Of a stretch of DNA of 64,000 bases, positions 8,565 to 18,238 are shown piece by piece. Where the stretch lies: contig CAKQMS010000005.1 of assembly GCA_934254985.1 (NCBI GenBank), positions 61,144 through 125,143 of the forward strand, given 5' to 3'. The first letter of the stretch is position 1; every line of letters begins with the position of its first letter. Below the pieces are notes generated by a model. The model searched no databases. It saw only the letters and a program-made list of their open reading frames with translations, and was not told where the DNA came from. The translations under genes were made by a program, and so were the position numbers. Source of the stretch: an uncultured Prevotella sp. (GTDB taxonomy: Bacteria; Bacteroidota; Bacteroidia; Bacteroidales; Bacteroidaceae).

Positions 8565-10148
8565 TTACCATCTTGGGTCACCAACACCGAGCTTCTTAAC
8601 ACTCTCGTTACCGATAGTGAAGTCGCCCTTAGCGGCATTCTTATACTCAGGGTTAGCTTCCTTGCCAGCCTCGTCAGCAAACATGTTAGTCTTACCCTCT
8701 ACGTCTGCTACATTGAGCTTAGCGCAGTTGAAGTATACGTTGTTCTGGAATGTTGGAACGCCTGTCTTTGACTGGTTAGACCATACAGCACCAGTATTTG
8801 AAACGATGTTGTTTGTCCAGTTGATTTTGTTGCCTACATAGCGAACATAGAGCAAGCGCTTAGCTTTGTTAGATGCACCATCGATAGTACACTTGTTAAC
8901 TGTGATGACAGGTTCGCCACCAAGTGTAGATGAAGCATCGTCCATACGGATGAAGTCGCGGCTTGCTGCACTATTATAGATTGTAGACTCAAGGAGGTTA
9001 AGGTTGTCTATGCGACCCTTACGACAGTCGAACATATCGCCACCATCGCACTCAATGTCGTGAATCAAACAATTCTTGAAAGTAAGCTCGTTAATAGTAC
9101 AAGCTACGTTAACATAGAATACACCCTTAGCATAGTTCTTAATCTCAGAGTTCTTGATGATAACCTTTCCGTATGTAGCATCAGCAGTCTTGAAGTTGAA
9201 AGCCTGGTCGGTAGAAACATTTGCAGAACCATCGAGAACTACGTTGTCGATAGAAACAGAAGCACCATCGTTAATCTCGAAGCGACCCTGGATAACAGGA
9301 GCTGCAGTAGGGTAGATACCCTTGATTTCAATGCTCTTAGAGATTGCTACAGCGCTTGTACCTGTTTCATCCTCAGACATAATCTTGAATGTGTCAGGCA
9401 TCAAAGCGAATACAGAACCTGCCTCAGCATTCTTAATCAATGAAGCGAAGTCGTCGCCAGGACGAACTACGATAGCACCATTAAGGTCTGCAATAGTCTT
9501 GAATGTCTTTGTACCACGCTTCTTGCTACCATTGTAGAGATATACGTCATACTTTGTTTCTGGCTGCAAACCATCTACAGTAGCCTTACCTGCCTCAATC
9601 TCTGCTTCGGTAAGCTGCTTTGTTGTAACTGTGTCGCCAGTCTCAGAAGCTACAGCATAGATAGTTGTAACATCTTCACCTGCAGGCCACTTCATTACAA
9701 CGCTGCGGTCAGCGATATCAGAGTTAGAAACTGACTTAAAGATCTGCTGTGCGTTGGTGCGGAATGAAACTTCGCTCCACTTAGAGTTGCGAGTAGCATC
9801 GTTATCATCAACAGCCATAACACGTGCAGAATATTGGGTATCGTACATCAAACCGCTTACTGCGTAAGGGATGTCGTCCTTAGAGATGTTCTTGAATTCA
9901 AATGTTGGTTCACCACTAAAGTCAAGGTCTTTATCTGCGAAGAGCTGGAGTGTGTAGCTTGTTGCACCGCTAACTGCAGACCACTGGAACGAAACACTCT
10001 CCTTAGTGATATCTTTAGTTTCAAAGTTAACAGGCGAGAAGTTGCGGCCTACGATAAGGCTTGTAATCTCGTCCATCGGATCGCTACATGCAGTCATCGA
10101 CAATAAGCCGAGACCAAGGATGCAAGCGTTTATGATTGATTTTTTCAT
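8565..10148 (-). CDS. Surface lipoprotein with FN3-like domains and a beta-helix (DUF4957/DUF5123 type)
   Basis: A 527-residue lipoprotein. The lipobox ends at Cys21 (LLSMTAC) and is followed by an acidic stretch (SDPMDE) typical of Bacteroidetes surface export. Residues about 35-135 and 140-225 look like FN3 domains (ATSYTLQLF, DTQYSARVMAVDD). Residues about 230-520 form parallel beta-helix repeats, ending in the NPEYKNAAKGDFTIG ... GVGDPRW tail seen in DUF5123 proteins. It is third in the SusC-SusD operon, the position usually held by SusE/SusF-like glycan-binding proteins. It has no recognisable catalytic residues and probably binds pectin at the cell surface. Confidence 0.8.
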   Translation of the reverse strand: MKKSIINACILGLGLLSMTACSDPMDEITSLIVGRNFSPVNFETKDITKESVSFQWSAVSGATSYTLQLFADKDLDFSGEPTFEFKNISKDDIPYAVSGLMYDTQYSARVMAVDDNDATRNSKWSEVSFRTNAQQIFKSVSNSDIADRSVVMKWPAGEDVTTIYAVASETGDTVTTKQLTEAEIEAGKATVDGLQPETKYDVYLYNGSKKRGTKTFKTIADLNGAIVVRPGDDFASLIKNAEAGSVFALMPDTFKIMSEDETGTSAVAISKSIEIKGIYPTAAPVIQGRFEINDGASVSIDNVVLDGSANVSTDQAFNFKTADATYGKVIIKNSEIKNYAKGVFYVNVACTINELTFKNCLIHDIECDGGDMFDCRKGRIDNLNLLESTIYNSAASRDFIRMDDASSTLGGEPVITVNKCTIDGASNKAKRLLYVRYVGNKINWTNNIVSNTGAVWSNQSKTGVPTFQNNVYFNCAKLNVADVEGKTNMFADEAGKEANPEYKNAAKGDFTIGNESVKKLGVGDPRW

Positions 10149-10187
10149 ATTGTTCAGTTTATGAATTGTATTTTGTAAAGATTATCT

Positions 10188-10222
10188 GTTGGCAGATACA
10201 GCAGATTGCTATATCTGCCAAC
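10188..10222 (-). other. Intercistronic hairpin between susD and the surface lipoprotein gene
   Basis: Perfect 11-bp inverted arms (GTTGGCAGATA at 10188-10198, TATCTGCCAAC at 10212-10222) lie in the 84-bp gap. No U-tract follows on the minus strand, so it is more likely an RNA processing or stability element than a full terminator. Confidence 0.6.
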
Positions 10223-10232
10223 TAATAATATT

Positions 10233-12065
10233 TTAATCAGAGAGCTGACCGTAGTTGCCATCATTGTTGAGCAAACCATTGCTCTTCTCAATGAATGTCT
10301 GCCAGATAGGCCACAAGCAGTTCAAGCTTGGCTTGCCTACATACAAACCATTGATGTAGTCCTCAGTCAAGAGGTTGGCATTTGTCTTAGAGTCTACGAA
10401 CCACTGCTTTGACTTGTAGCCATCAAGAGCAGCACCCTCTTCGTCAGTATCACCATGGTTCAATCCATATACTACGATATTTTCGCCTTCGTTCTTGAAG
10501 TAAAGCTTAAGAGGAAGGTCTGCGTAGCTACCTGCGCGGTTTGAAAGGTCTGTAAGCTTCTGCTTAGCCTCTGCCATCTTCTCGTCGATGATTCCCCAAC
10601 GTACGAGGTCTGCCTTACGGAGCATTTCGCCAGCAAACTCAAATGCACGCTGCTCTACGATACCATTGAAGAAAGCATCCTGATTAGCTGTATACTTAGC
10701 CTTCAAAGCTTCTACCTTAGCTGAAGGAAGAGCACGGTCGAGAACAGGCTTCATATAGTTCCAAGCTGTCTGCTGGTCGTTGTCCAAAGCGTTGATAGCC
10801 TCTGCTGCCATGAGGTAAACATCTGCCAAACGCATGTACTGCCAGTTAACACCATCATCGTTCTTACCAAGGCTAAGAGCACGCTCTGACTTCATCCACT
10901 CGTAGCGAAGCTTACCGAAGCACCATTTGTTGATACCACGAAGTTGCTGATATGACTTGCCATCAACAAGTTCCTTGCTCCACTCATAAGGAATACAAGT
11001 AATATCGCGACGGATATCATCCTTGTCATAGTCATAATATAGATAAGGAAGAGGACCGTTAACACCACCCTGATTCTGTGATGTGTACTGGTCTGCTGCC
11101 TGATGCTTGATACCGAAAGTATAAACTACGCGACCACGACCAGAAGCAAATGGAATTTCCCACAACGACTCACCACCTGCAGCTACATTGTCCTGGCAAA
11201 GCTTCTTGAAGTTCTCTTCAAAGCTACCAAGAGTGTTGCAATGCTTGTTGATGATGTCGGTACACTCCTGCTTAGCAATAGCATACATCTTGTCAGATGC
11301 CAACTCAGGATCCTTGCTCTTGCGATAGCCATCGCCACGAAGACCATAGCCACCAGCATAGAGAGCGATACGAGCACGAAGACCCTTAACGAAGCTCTTG
11401 CTTACACGCTCTGTGCTCTTTGTTATTACATTCTCGTTTGGCCAATAGCAGTAGTCTTCTGCTTCTTTAAGGTCTGCGAGCAATACCTTATATATAGAGT
11501 CACGGTTGCAACGTGGCATATATACATTGTCAGAATTGTTTGGCTGCAAACGTGCAGGAACATCACCCCAAGCCTTGATAAGGTCGTTGTAGATGAGAGC
11601 ACGCAATGTCAAAGCCTCACCAAGGAGCTGAGCCATGTCGCGGTTATTCTCGATATTGCCATACTTGCGGATGCCCTGGATAGCGAGGTTTGCACGCTCG
11701 ATACCTTCGTAGAACATAGCATAAGCATTATTATCGGTATTCATCTGACCGTTGGTAGCCAGTGTGTTGTATGCCCAAAGGCTATTTTTATCGTCGTACG
11801 ACATAGCCTTTGAATATGAAGGCTGTGTTCCACTACCAGTTTCAAGGTCGCTGTTAAGACCATAATAAGGTAGGAAACGTCCGCGGTAAGAGTTTGTCTG
11901 ACAGAATGATACGTGTATAGACATAATCTCTGACTCAGCCAACGAATACTGTGAGAACACAGAACTCTCATCGAGAGTAGACTGTGTTGGGGCGTCCATA
12001 TCGCATGATGTTACTACACCTGCAAGAGCTATGGACATTATTGAAAGCTTAAATATATTTTTCAT
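10233..12065 (-). CDS. susD: SusD-family outer-membrane glycan-binding lipoprotein
   Basis: A 610-residue lipoprotein with lipobox Cys21 (GVVTSC) and an acidic Asp after it. It has the SusD/RagB architecture: an N-terminal helical/TPR region (MFYEGIERANLAIQGIRKYG, LLGEALTLRALIYNDLIKAWGDVP) and a C-terminal block with YMRLADVYLMAAEAIN and QRAFEFAGEMLRKADLVRWG. SusD proteins sit as a lid on the paired SusC channel and capture oligosaccharides. The gene starts 23 bp after susC. Pectin oligomers are the likely ligand, given the neighbours. Confidence 0.93.
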   Translation of the reverse strand: MKNIFKLSIMSIALAGVVTSCDMDAPTQSTLDESSVFSQYSLAESEIMSIHVSFCQTNSYRGRFLPYYGLNSDLETGSGTQPSYSKAMSYDDKNSLWAYNTLATNGQMNTDNNAYAMFYEGIERANLAIQGIRKYGNIENNRDMAQLLGEALTLRALIYNDLIKAWGDVPARLQPNNSDNVYMPRCNRDSIYKVLLADLKEAEDYCYWPNENVITKSTERVSKSFVKGLRARIALYAGGYGLRGDGYRKSKDPELASDKMYAIAKQECTDIINKHCNTLGSFEENFKKLCQDNVAAGGESLWEIPFASGRGRVVYTFGIKHQAADQYTSQNQGGVNGPLPYLYYDYDKDDIRRDITCIPYEWSKELVDGKSYQQLRGINKWCFGKLRYEWMKSERALSLGKNDDGVNWQYMRLADVYLMAAEAINALDNDQQTAWNYMKPVLDRALPSAKVEALKAKYTANQDAFFNGIVEQRAFEFAGEMLRKADLVRWGIIDEKMAEAKQKLTDLSNRAGSYADLPLKLYFKNEGENIVVYGLNHGDTDEEGAALDGYKSKQWFVDSKTNANLLTEDYINGLYVGKPSLNCLWPIWQTFIEKSNGLLNNDGNYGQLSD

Positions 12066-12088
12066 TGTTTGGTCTTGTAATGGAAGGT

Positions 12089-15000
12089 TTAGAAATTCAA
12101 GTTCAAACCAAATACATACTGGCGGCTGCGTGGGTAACCTGAGTAGTCACAACCAGGTGTGAGGCTCTCCTGACCAGACTTCTTGATACAGTCAGACTCT
12201 GGATCGAAGCCCTTGTAACCAGTAATGGTGAACACATTATACATTGTGCAGTAGAAGCGGAGGCTGTTGATGCCCAACTTCTTAACGATGCTCTTAGGCA
12301 ATGTGTAGCCGAGAGACAAGGTGTTCAAACGGAGGAATGAAGCATCCTCTATAGCCCAGTCTGTAAGAATCATCTGCTTTGTATAAGGTGACCAAAGAGT
12401 AGTATTCTTGTTCATAGCCTCGAGCTTTACAGGGTCGTTGCAGAGTGTACCATCCTCGTTGAGGTTAGTCCAACGCTTGCCATCGCCCATGATGTCGAGC
12501 ATGTTACGATACTGATACTTACCAGTCATTGTACCTTCAATCTTGTTGGCATTGTAGATGTCGTTGCCTACGCTGAAGTTGAAGTTTGCGCTGAGGTCGA
12601 AGCCATAAGCACGTGCGTTGATAGAGAAACCACCAGTGAAGTCAGGGTTTACATTACCAATGATGCACTTGTCTTCGTCACCGATAGTACCATTAGCTGT
12701 ACCATCTTCGCCTGGCATATCCTGAATCTTCATAGAACCTGGACGGATAGTACCAACTACTGCTGTAGCGTCAGCTACACCATCATTGAGTTCCCAAAGA
12801 CCTGTCTTCTCGTTGTAGCCCTTGAAGTCGCTAACCTCGTAGCGACCTGCGCTACGATAACCGCGAATCTGACCTACCTGACCGCCTACGGCGATTACGT
12901 ACTCATTACCGATTTCTGAAGAAGCCCAGCGTGTTTCAGCACCAAACTCCTCCATTCCACCGAGCGACTTGATCTTACCCTTGTTGAAACCAATGTTTCC
13001 AGACAAGTCGATGCCCCAATCTTTCTTGTTTACGGCATGCCATGTCAATGTAGCCTCAAGACCCTTGTTCTCTGTCTCACCCATGTTACGATACTGTGAT
13101 GTATAACCTGTACCGCTTACAGGGAACTTGATAAGAAGATCCTTAGTGGTGTTGATATATCCTTCAACCGAACCGCTCAACTTACCTTCAAATACGGTGA
13201 AGTCAAGACCAAGGTTACGTGTGATAGTAGTTTCCCACTTCAAGTTAGGGTTAGCCATTGTTGAAGATGGTGCCCACATTGTGTTGAAACCGTTAACCCA
13301 AAGAGTAGGGTCGCCAGTTACGGCCTGATACTCCTGTGTGAGCTGACCTACAGGGATGTTGTTGTTACCTGCAGTACCGAAAGATACACGGAGCTTCAAG
13401 TCGTCGAGCCACTTCTGTGTGCCCTTCATGAAAGGCTCAGAAGAAATACGCCATGCGGCAGCTGCTGATGGGAAGTAACCCCAACGGTTGTCCTTAGAGA
13501 ACTTAGAAGAAGCATCGGCACGGAATGTGAAGCTCAACAAATACTTATCCTCGTAGTTGTAGTTAGCACGAGTGAAGAAAGACAAAAGCTTGTCGTCTGC
13601 AGAGTAGATATCGTTAACCTTTACAGGGTGGCCCTGACCTGTAAGTTTCCAAGCTGTGTTAGCATCGAAGTCTGTAGGGAAACCGTGAATCTCGTCAGAG
13701 TGAGTACGCTTCTTGGTAATGATATACTCATGACCAACCATCATGTTGAGGCTGTGCTTCTTGCTCTTCAAGAGCTTCTTGAAGTCGTAGCTAACAGTAT
13801 TGGTGTTACGGAACTTGTGGCGGTTTGTATCCTCGAGAGTGATACCTGGCATGCCAGGGTAGTCAGAGAAGCTGTTACGAGCCTGATAAGTTGTCTTACC
13901 ATAGTAACGCTGATCATACTGGTTGTAGTCGTCGTAGCCGAATTCAACCTTAGCCTTCAAGTTCTTGATGATTTCCCAACCGAAAGCACCAGCGAAGTTC
14001 AACTGCTTGCGCTCCTTTACACGGTCGTTGTCATACTGAGAAACAACAGGGTTGTAGAGGTTACCAAGTTCATCATCATCGCTACCTGCGCTCTCGTCAA
14101 GGTTAGAAAGAGGCATTGGGTAATAATAAAGAGCATACTTCAAACGACGGTCGGTATCCATAGAACCTGTAGCATCGTTAGCACCACCACCACGGATATC
14201 GGTATCGCTATAGCGAACCTGGAAGTCGAGGGTTGTGTTCTTGGTTGGCTTAGTGTTCAATTTCAAGCTGAAGTTGTCGCGCTTGAAGTTAGAGCCAATC
14301 TGGATAGCCTTGTCGTTCATGTGGGCATAGCTGAATGCATACTTAATGGTCTCAGAACCGCCATTGATGTTCAAGTTCTGATTGAAGGTGTGACCTGTGC
14401 GACCATAAACGATGTCCTGCCAATCGTTTGCAGCTACATCTTTATACATGTCCATGTCCTGATAGTTACCTAAGAAATCTGTGTAAGAAGTAATGTCCTT
14501 CTGATTCTTGAGCAAAGCAAGCTCATACTGCCACTTAGCATAGTCATAAGGAGTGAGCAAATCCATAGTCTTTGCAATCTTCTTTACGCTATAGTAAGCG
14601 TTGTAGCTAACGTTAACCTTACCGCTCTTACCGCTCTTAGTGGTAACAAGGATAACACCATTAGCACCACGGCTACCATAGATAGCAGTAGAAGAAGCAT
14701 CCTTCAAGACAGTGATGTCCTCAATGTCGGTAGCAGGGATGTCACCAATACCATCTACAGGGAAACCGTCTACAATATAAAGAGGATCGTTGCTCTGGGT
14801 GATAGAACCACCACCGCGCACGCGAATCTTTACTTCTGCATCAGGTGAACCCTCGGATGTTGTGACCTGCACACCAGCCATCTTACCTGTCAAAGCTTCT
14901 GAGGCTGAAGCTACTGGAACCTCAGCCAAAGCCTTGCTGCTTACTGTGGCAACAGAACCTGTAAGGTCCTTTTTCTTGACAGAACCATAACCGATAACGA

Positions 15001-15328
15001 CAACGTCGTTGAGGCTTGTGGCTTCGTCTTCGAGCTTAACAGTTACTTGGCTCTTGCCTTTCACTTCTACAACCTGAGTCTTCATACCTACATATGATAT
15101 ACTCAGCTTGTGGCTCTTGCCTTTAAGCTTAATTGTGAAATTACCGTCAATATCGGTTACTGTACCGCTATTTGATATGCCCTGTTCTACAACAGTAGCA
15201 CCAATTACGGGTTCACCGGTATTGTCTTTAACTGAACCATTGATGGTTTGCGCCGAGATAGTCCCTGTCAAGAAGAGACAGAAGAAGGACAATAGCGCCA
15301 TTCGAATGTTATTCAAATAACCAGACAT
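12089..15328 (-). CDS. susC: SusC-family TonB-dependent oligosaccharide transporter
   Basis: A 1079-residue outer-membrane protein. A signal peptide (LLSFFCLFLTGTISAQ) is followed by a carboxypeptidase-D-like domain (about 27-105: INGSVKDNTGEPVIGATVVEQG). Next come the SusC signature DVVVIGYGSVKKKDLTGSV, a plug domain (IRVRGGGSITQSNDPLYIVDG, STAIYGSRGANGVILVTTK) and a 22-strand-type beta-barrel ending in VFGLNLNF with a terminal Phe. It imports oligosaccharides across the outer membrane using TonB energy. It is first in the susC-susD-lipoprotein operon. An alternative start is Met10 at 15301. Confidence 0.95.
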   Translation of the reverse strand: MSGYLNNIRMALLSFFCLFLTGTISAQTINGSVKDNTGEPVIGATVVEQGISNSGTVTDIDGNFTIKLKGKSHKLSISYVGMKTQVVEVKGKSQVTVKLEDEATSLNDVVVIGYGSVKKKDLTGSVATVSSKALAEVPVASASEALTGKMAGVQVTTSEGSPDAEVKIRVRGGGSITQSNDPLYIVDGFPVDGIGDIPATDIEDITVLKDASSTAIYGSRGANGVILVTTKSGKSGKVNVSYNAYYSVKKIAKTMDLLTPYDYAKWQYELALLKNQKDITSYTDFLGNYQDMDMYKDVAANDWQDIVYGRTGHTFNQNLNINGGSETIKYAFSYAHMNDKAIQIGSNFKRDNFSLKLNTKPTKNTTLDFQVRYSDTDIRGGGANDATGSMDTDRRLKYALYYYPMPLSNLDESAGSDDDELGNLYNPVVSQYDNDRVKERKQLNFAGAFGWEIIKNLKAKVEFGYDDYNQYDQRYYGKTTYQARNSFSDYPGMPGITLEDTNRHKFRNTNTVSYDFKKLLKSKKHSLNMMVGHEYIITKKRTHSDEIHGFPTDFDANTAWKLTGQGHPVKVNDIYSADDKLLSFFTRANYNYEDKYLLSFTFRADASSKFSKDNRWGYFPSAAAAWRISSEPFMKGTQKWLDDLKLRVSFGTAGNNNIPVGQLTQEYQAVTGDPTLWVNGFNTMWAPSSTMANPNLKWETTITRNLGLDFTVFEGKLSGSVEGYINTTKDLLIKFPVSGTGYTSQYRNMGETENKGLEATLTWHAVNKKDWGIDLSGNIGFNKGKIKSLGGMEEFGAETRWASSEIGNEYVIAVGGQVGQIRGYRSAGRYEVSDFKGYNEKTGLWELNDGVADATAVVGTIRPGSMKIQDMPGEDGTANGTIGDEDKCIIGNVNPDFTGGFSINARAYGFDLSANFNFSVGNDIYNANKIEGTMTGKYQYRNMLDIMGDGKRWTNLNEDGTLCNDPVKLEAMNKNTTLWSPYTKQMILTDWAIEDASFLRLNTLSLGYTLPKSIVKKLGINSLRFYCTMYNVFTITGYKGFDPESDCIKKSGQESLTPGCDYSGYPRSRQYVFGLNLNF

Positions 15329-15367
15329 ACGTGAAATTAATTAGATTAGTACAATTAGTTTACTGCG

Positions 15368-15375
15368 CAAAATTA
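15368..15375 (-). promoter_or_regulatory. -7 element of the susC operon
   Basis: The minus strand reads TAATTTTG, an exact match to TAnnTTTG, 39 bp upstream of the susC start. No TTTG was found at 19-20 bp, which suggests regulated rather than constitutive expression. Confidence 0.6.
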
Positions 15376-15785
15376 ATAAAAAGATATTAAATTGCTCTAA
15401 AAATATTAGCATTATTTTATGAAAAATTATCAAGCCTTTGAATATCAGCTTGTTAAGACTGTACTTATTGATAATTATTTGCATATACTAAGTTGTAAAT
15501 TAGGTGGCATTTCTTTCTGATATTCGTCCATTTCTCCTTCTTTATATACCTTAATATATATATGTGCCTACTTAATCCAATTAATTAATCAATATTTTTA
15601 GCTCTATCACTTCGTAAAATGAAATATGGATAGTCCGTTTTTAAGAACTGCCCTTGCCAACTATCCTTATGACTTATCTTAGCTGTTTTTCATATTTAGT
15701 TATGCAGAACCTTGAAAAACAAGTCGTTTGATAAATTTTCATGTTTTTATGATGATAATTATTCATGTTGTTGACAATCTATAAT
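15376..15785. other. Long AT-rich intergenic region between divergent secreted-protein genes
   Basis: This roughly 400-bp stretch holds no convincing ORF or hairpin. Regulatory sites for susC and the gene at 15916 may lie here, but none could be identified by eye. Confidence 0.5.
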
Positions 15786-15793
15786 TATCTTTG
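15786..15793 (+). promoter_or_regulatory. -7 element for the 216-residue secreted protein
   Basis: TATCTTTG matches TAnnTTTG. It would give a leader of about 120 nt. No -33 box at standard spacing was seen. Confidence 0.5.
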
Positions 15794-15915
15794 CAAAAGA
15801 TAAAAAGCAAAAGGCATTGCATTCAGACGTGCTTGATGTTTTGCGCTCTTTGCATTATCATGAATCAGAAAATAAATCTACTTTAAAAATATAAACTTAA
15901 TACAAAATTATTATT

Positions 15916-16566
15916 ATGAAGAAAATTTTTACTCTTATCGCAGCTGTAGCTTTTGCTGCTTCTGCTTCTGCACAGGTTATCTCATTTGATACTAATTATG
16001 CTGCTGGTGAAATTCCTGCATCGTTTAGCAATGGCGATGTTGTATTGAAAGTTACTGATACTGTTGGTAAGCTCGTAGTTGATGCTAACACTCAATACTT
16101 CGGAACAGCAGATTCTTACATTTCATTCGACAAGAGATTGAAGTCTGGTGGTAAGTCGTCATCAAAGAACAATTTGACTCTTACATTGCCTGTTGATGGT
16201 ACTCTTAAGGTTTACGCTCGTACAGGTAGTAGTAGTGCAACTGATCGTAATGTAATCTTGACCCAGAACGAAACAGAGTTGGCAAATAAGGTTCTTTTGG
16301 AGTCGGAGGCTGTTAAGGCTACTATTGATGGGGAAGAGAAGAACGTTTATCCTGTTATCACTGTTGAGGCAAAGAAGGGTGATGTTGCTATCACATACCC
16401 AGTTGGTTCTATCAACTTCTACGCTTTCGAGCTTGTAAACCCAACTGGAGTTTCAACAATCCTCACTCCTAAGGCTGATGGTAAGACATTCAACCTCGCA
16501 GGTGTTCAGGTATCAGAGAACGCTAAGGGCTTGAAGATTAAGAATGGTAAGAAGTACGTTAAGTAA
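15916..16566 (+). CDS. Small secreted beta-sandwich protein with C-terminal sorting-like module
   Basis: A 216-residue protein with a signal peptide (MKKIFTLIAAVAFAASASAQ). The body (about 21-175) is Thr/Ser/Val-rich with alternating strands (LTLTLPVDGTLKVYARTGSS, INFYAFELV). It resembles the non-catalytic beta-sandwich domains found attached to pectin lyases, so a carbohydrate-binding role is possible. The last 30 residues (FNLAGVQVSENAKGLKIKNGKKYVK) match the C-terminal module on the GH28, PL1 and Ig/OB proteins here. The exact family is not recognised. Confidence 0.75.
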   Translation: MKKIFTLIAAVAFAASASAQVISFDTNYAAGEIPASFSNGDVVLKVTDTVGKLVVDANTQYFGTADSYISFDKRLKSGGKSSSKNNLTLTLPVDGTLKVYARTGSSSATDRNVILTQNETELANKVLLESEAVKATIDGEEKNVYPVITVEAKKGDVAITYPVGSINFYAFELVNPTGVSTILTPKADGKTFNLAGVQVSENAKGLKIKNGKKYVK

Positions 16567-16640
16567 TTCATCTAAATTCTTAATAGCTCAAAAAACTATT
16601 TTTGATAGTTCTAATAAACTATTATATTGCTTTTTATAGT

Positions 16641-16688
16641 ATTGCTTGGCTACCCACATTAACTGTGATTGCCAAGCAATATTTTTTT
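16641..16688 (+). terminator. Rho-independent terminator
   Basis: Arms ATTGCTTGGC (16641-16650) and GCCAAGCAAT (16671-16680) are perfectly complementary and followed by ATTTTTTTG. Confidence 0.85.
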
Positions 16689-16787
16689 GCAGCAACACTA
16701 TATTTACCACAATATTGGTTATAACTACCTTGTATTTCTTCCTTTATTATATATTCGCTTTCCGGCTATCTGATATACTTCTTTATT

Positions 16788-16910
16788 AAGTTAACTTACT
16801 TTGCCATCGCATATATATTCCTTTTTCGACTAACCAAGGTTAGTAGGTCATAGAAGTTAACTTACTTTACCATCGCATATATATTCCTTTACCGACTAAC
16901 CCAGGTTAGT
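16788..16910. repeat. Duplicated 57-bp intergenic element ending in a palindrome
   Basis: Two near-identical 57-bp copies (16788-16844 and 16854-16910) are separated by 9 bp. Each starts AAGTTAACTTACTTT, contains CCATCGCATATATATTCC and ends in ACTAACC-nn-GGTTAGT. The second copy extends to a perfect palindrome, CGACTAACC-CA-GGTTAGTCG. Confidence 0.9.
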
Positions 16911-16921
16911 CGAAAGAGATA

Positions 16922-16964
16922 AATAAATAAAGGCTGGCATCATCAAAAATGAGATGCCAGCCTT
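16922..16964 (-). terminator. Terminator for the Ig/OB-fold protein gene
   Basis: Arms 16930-16940 (AAGGCTGGCAT) and 16954-16964 pair perfectly. On the minus strand TTATTTATTT follows. Confidence 0.75.
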
Positions 16965-17011
16965 ATATGTATTACTTGTAGTTAGTAATCAGTAATCAGC
17001 TGAAGAAGAGA

Positions 17012-18238
17012 TTACTTGTTGAAGTACTTCTTACCATTCTTTACTACTACACCCTTGTAGTTCTTGCTTACACGCTGACCTGCAAGATTGTAGAGAGGAG
17101 CGTTAGTCTTGTCAAGAGTGATGGCGTTTACACTTGCAACCTTGTCATTTTGAGAGTAGATGTAGCTACCAGAATTCATTTCCTTAGTACCGTTGTAGTT
17201 TACGAGCTTGCCATAAACAACAACTTTGTCACCAACCTTGATTTGGTCTGCTGATGTAAATTTGTTGTCCTTTGCGCCAAGGTAGTAACCTCTGTAGATT
17301 ACAAGCACGTTTTCTTCCTTACCATTGTCTGAAATGTTGTATGTTGCATTTCCCCATTCGGCTGTGTCTACACTCTTAATAGATGAAATGATACCCTTAA
17401 CATAAACCTTAGCATCAAGACCTTCGCCTGCTTCAATAAGCTCCAAAGCCTTAGCTACTGTGTATGCAGTTTCTGGAGTATTTTTGATGTCAACAGTAGA
17501 AGCAGCCTTAACGGTAAGAGCGTAAGTAACGCTCTGAGCCTCATACTCATCGTTGCCTGCAAATTCTGCAGTGATGTTTGTTTCACCAGCAGCAACAAGA
17601 GTTACTTCACCCTTTTCGTTGATGGTAGCAACTTTCTCATCAGAGCTACTATACTTTACATTGAGTTTGTTAGCATTAGCAAGGGTAGGGAATAGGTTGT
17701 CAGCGCTACCGATAGTAGCAGTTCTTGATGCTGTACCCCAAGAAAGACCTGCAGGCTTCTTGGCTACACCCTGATATAAAAGAATGTTGTCGAGACGAGC
17801 ATTGCTTGATGTGGTGTTAGCAAATGTAAGAGTAAGTGTTTCTGTTCCTGCAGGAACTGTAATCTTAGCTTCAACGGTGTTGCCAGATTTTGTACCCTCG
17901 CCAATAGTTACTCCTTTAGTGCTTGATGAAATAGTAAGAGACTTGTTGGTGTTATATCTCAAAGTCATTTCACCAGTTGCACCATTTAAAGCAATTGTAG
18001 CTGTGAAGCTACCATTTTTCTTTGCAACAAGAAGTTCTGGAGATTTACCACCAGCTAATGCTTCTTCATAAATCTTTGTACCAGCATTTTCTGAAGAATA
18101 GTTCTTGTTGACCTGTGCTGGAGTCTGGTCTTTCTTTGCACCAGTCCAATCCTCTGACCAAATCTTTGTTTCAGCAAACGAAACATTAAACACCATAGCA
18201 AGGACTGCTATGAAAGATAAGCGTAAAATTTTGTTCAT
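17012..18238 (-). CDS. Secreted multidomain protein with beta-sandwich, Ig-like and OB-fold-like domains
   Basis: A 408-residue exported protein (signal peptide ending NVSFAE). Residues about 24-160 look like a jelly-roll sandwich (ATIALNGATGEMTLRYNT, LTFANTTSSNARLDNILLYQG). About 165-245 form a bacterial Ig-like domain (KYSSSDEKVATINEKGEVTLVAAGETNITAEFAG, in two parts). About 258-375 resemble an OB-fold module (KVYVKGIISSIKSV, QIKVGDKVVVYGKLVNYNG). The end (LYNLAGQRVSKNYKGVVVKN...) is the shared C-terminal module. No catalytic motif was recognised. It sits in the pectin region with its own promoter and terminator, and glycan binding is a guess from context. Confidence 0.7.
   Translation of the reverse strand: MNKILRLSFIAVLAMVFNVSFAETKIWSEDWTGAKKDQTPAQVNKNYSSENAGTKIYEEALAGGKSPELLVAKKNGSFTATIALNGATGEMTLRYNTNKSLTISSSTKGVTIGEGTKSGNTVEAKITVPAGTETLTLTFANTTSSNARLDNILLYQGVAKKPAGLSWGTASRTATIGSADNLFPTLANANKLNVKYSSSDEKVATINEKGEVTLVAAGETNITAEFAGNDEYEAQSVTYALTVKAASTVDIKNTPETAYTVAKALELIEAGEGLDAKVYVKGIISSIKSVDTAEWGNATYNISDNGKEENVLVIYRGYYLGAKDNKFTSADQIKVGDKVVVYGKLVNYNGTKEMNSGSYIYSQNDKVASVNAITLDKTNAPLYNLAGQRVSKNYKGVVVKNGKKYFNK

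Noticed and set aside
13628..14473. Long open frame antisense to susC (and similar long frames antisense to other genes)
   Set aside because: It lies wholly opposite a clearly coding SusC gene, has no family motifs and arises from codon bias of the real gene.
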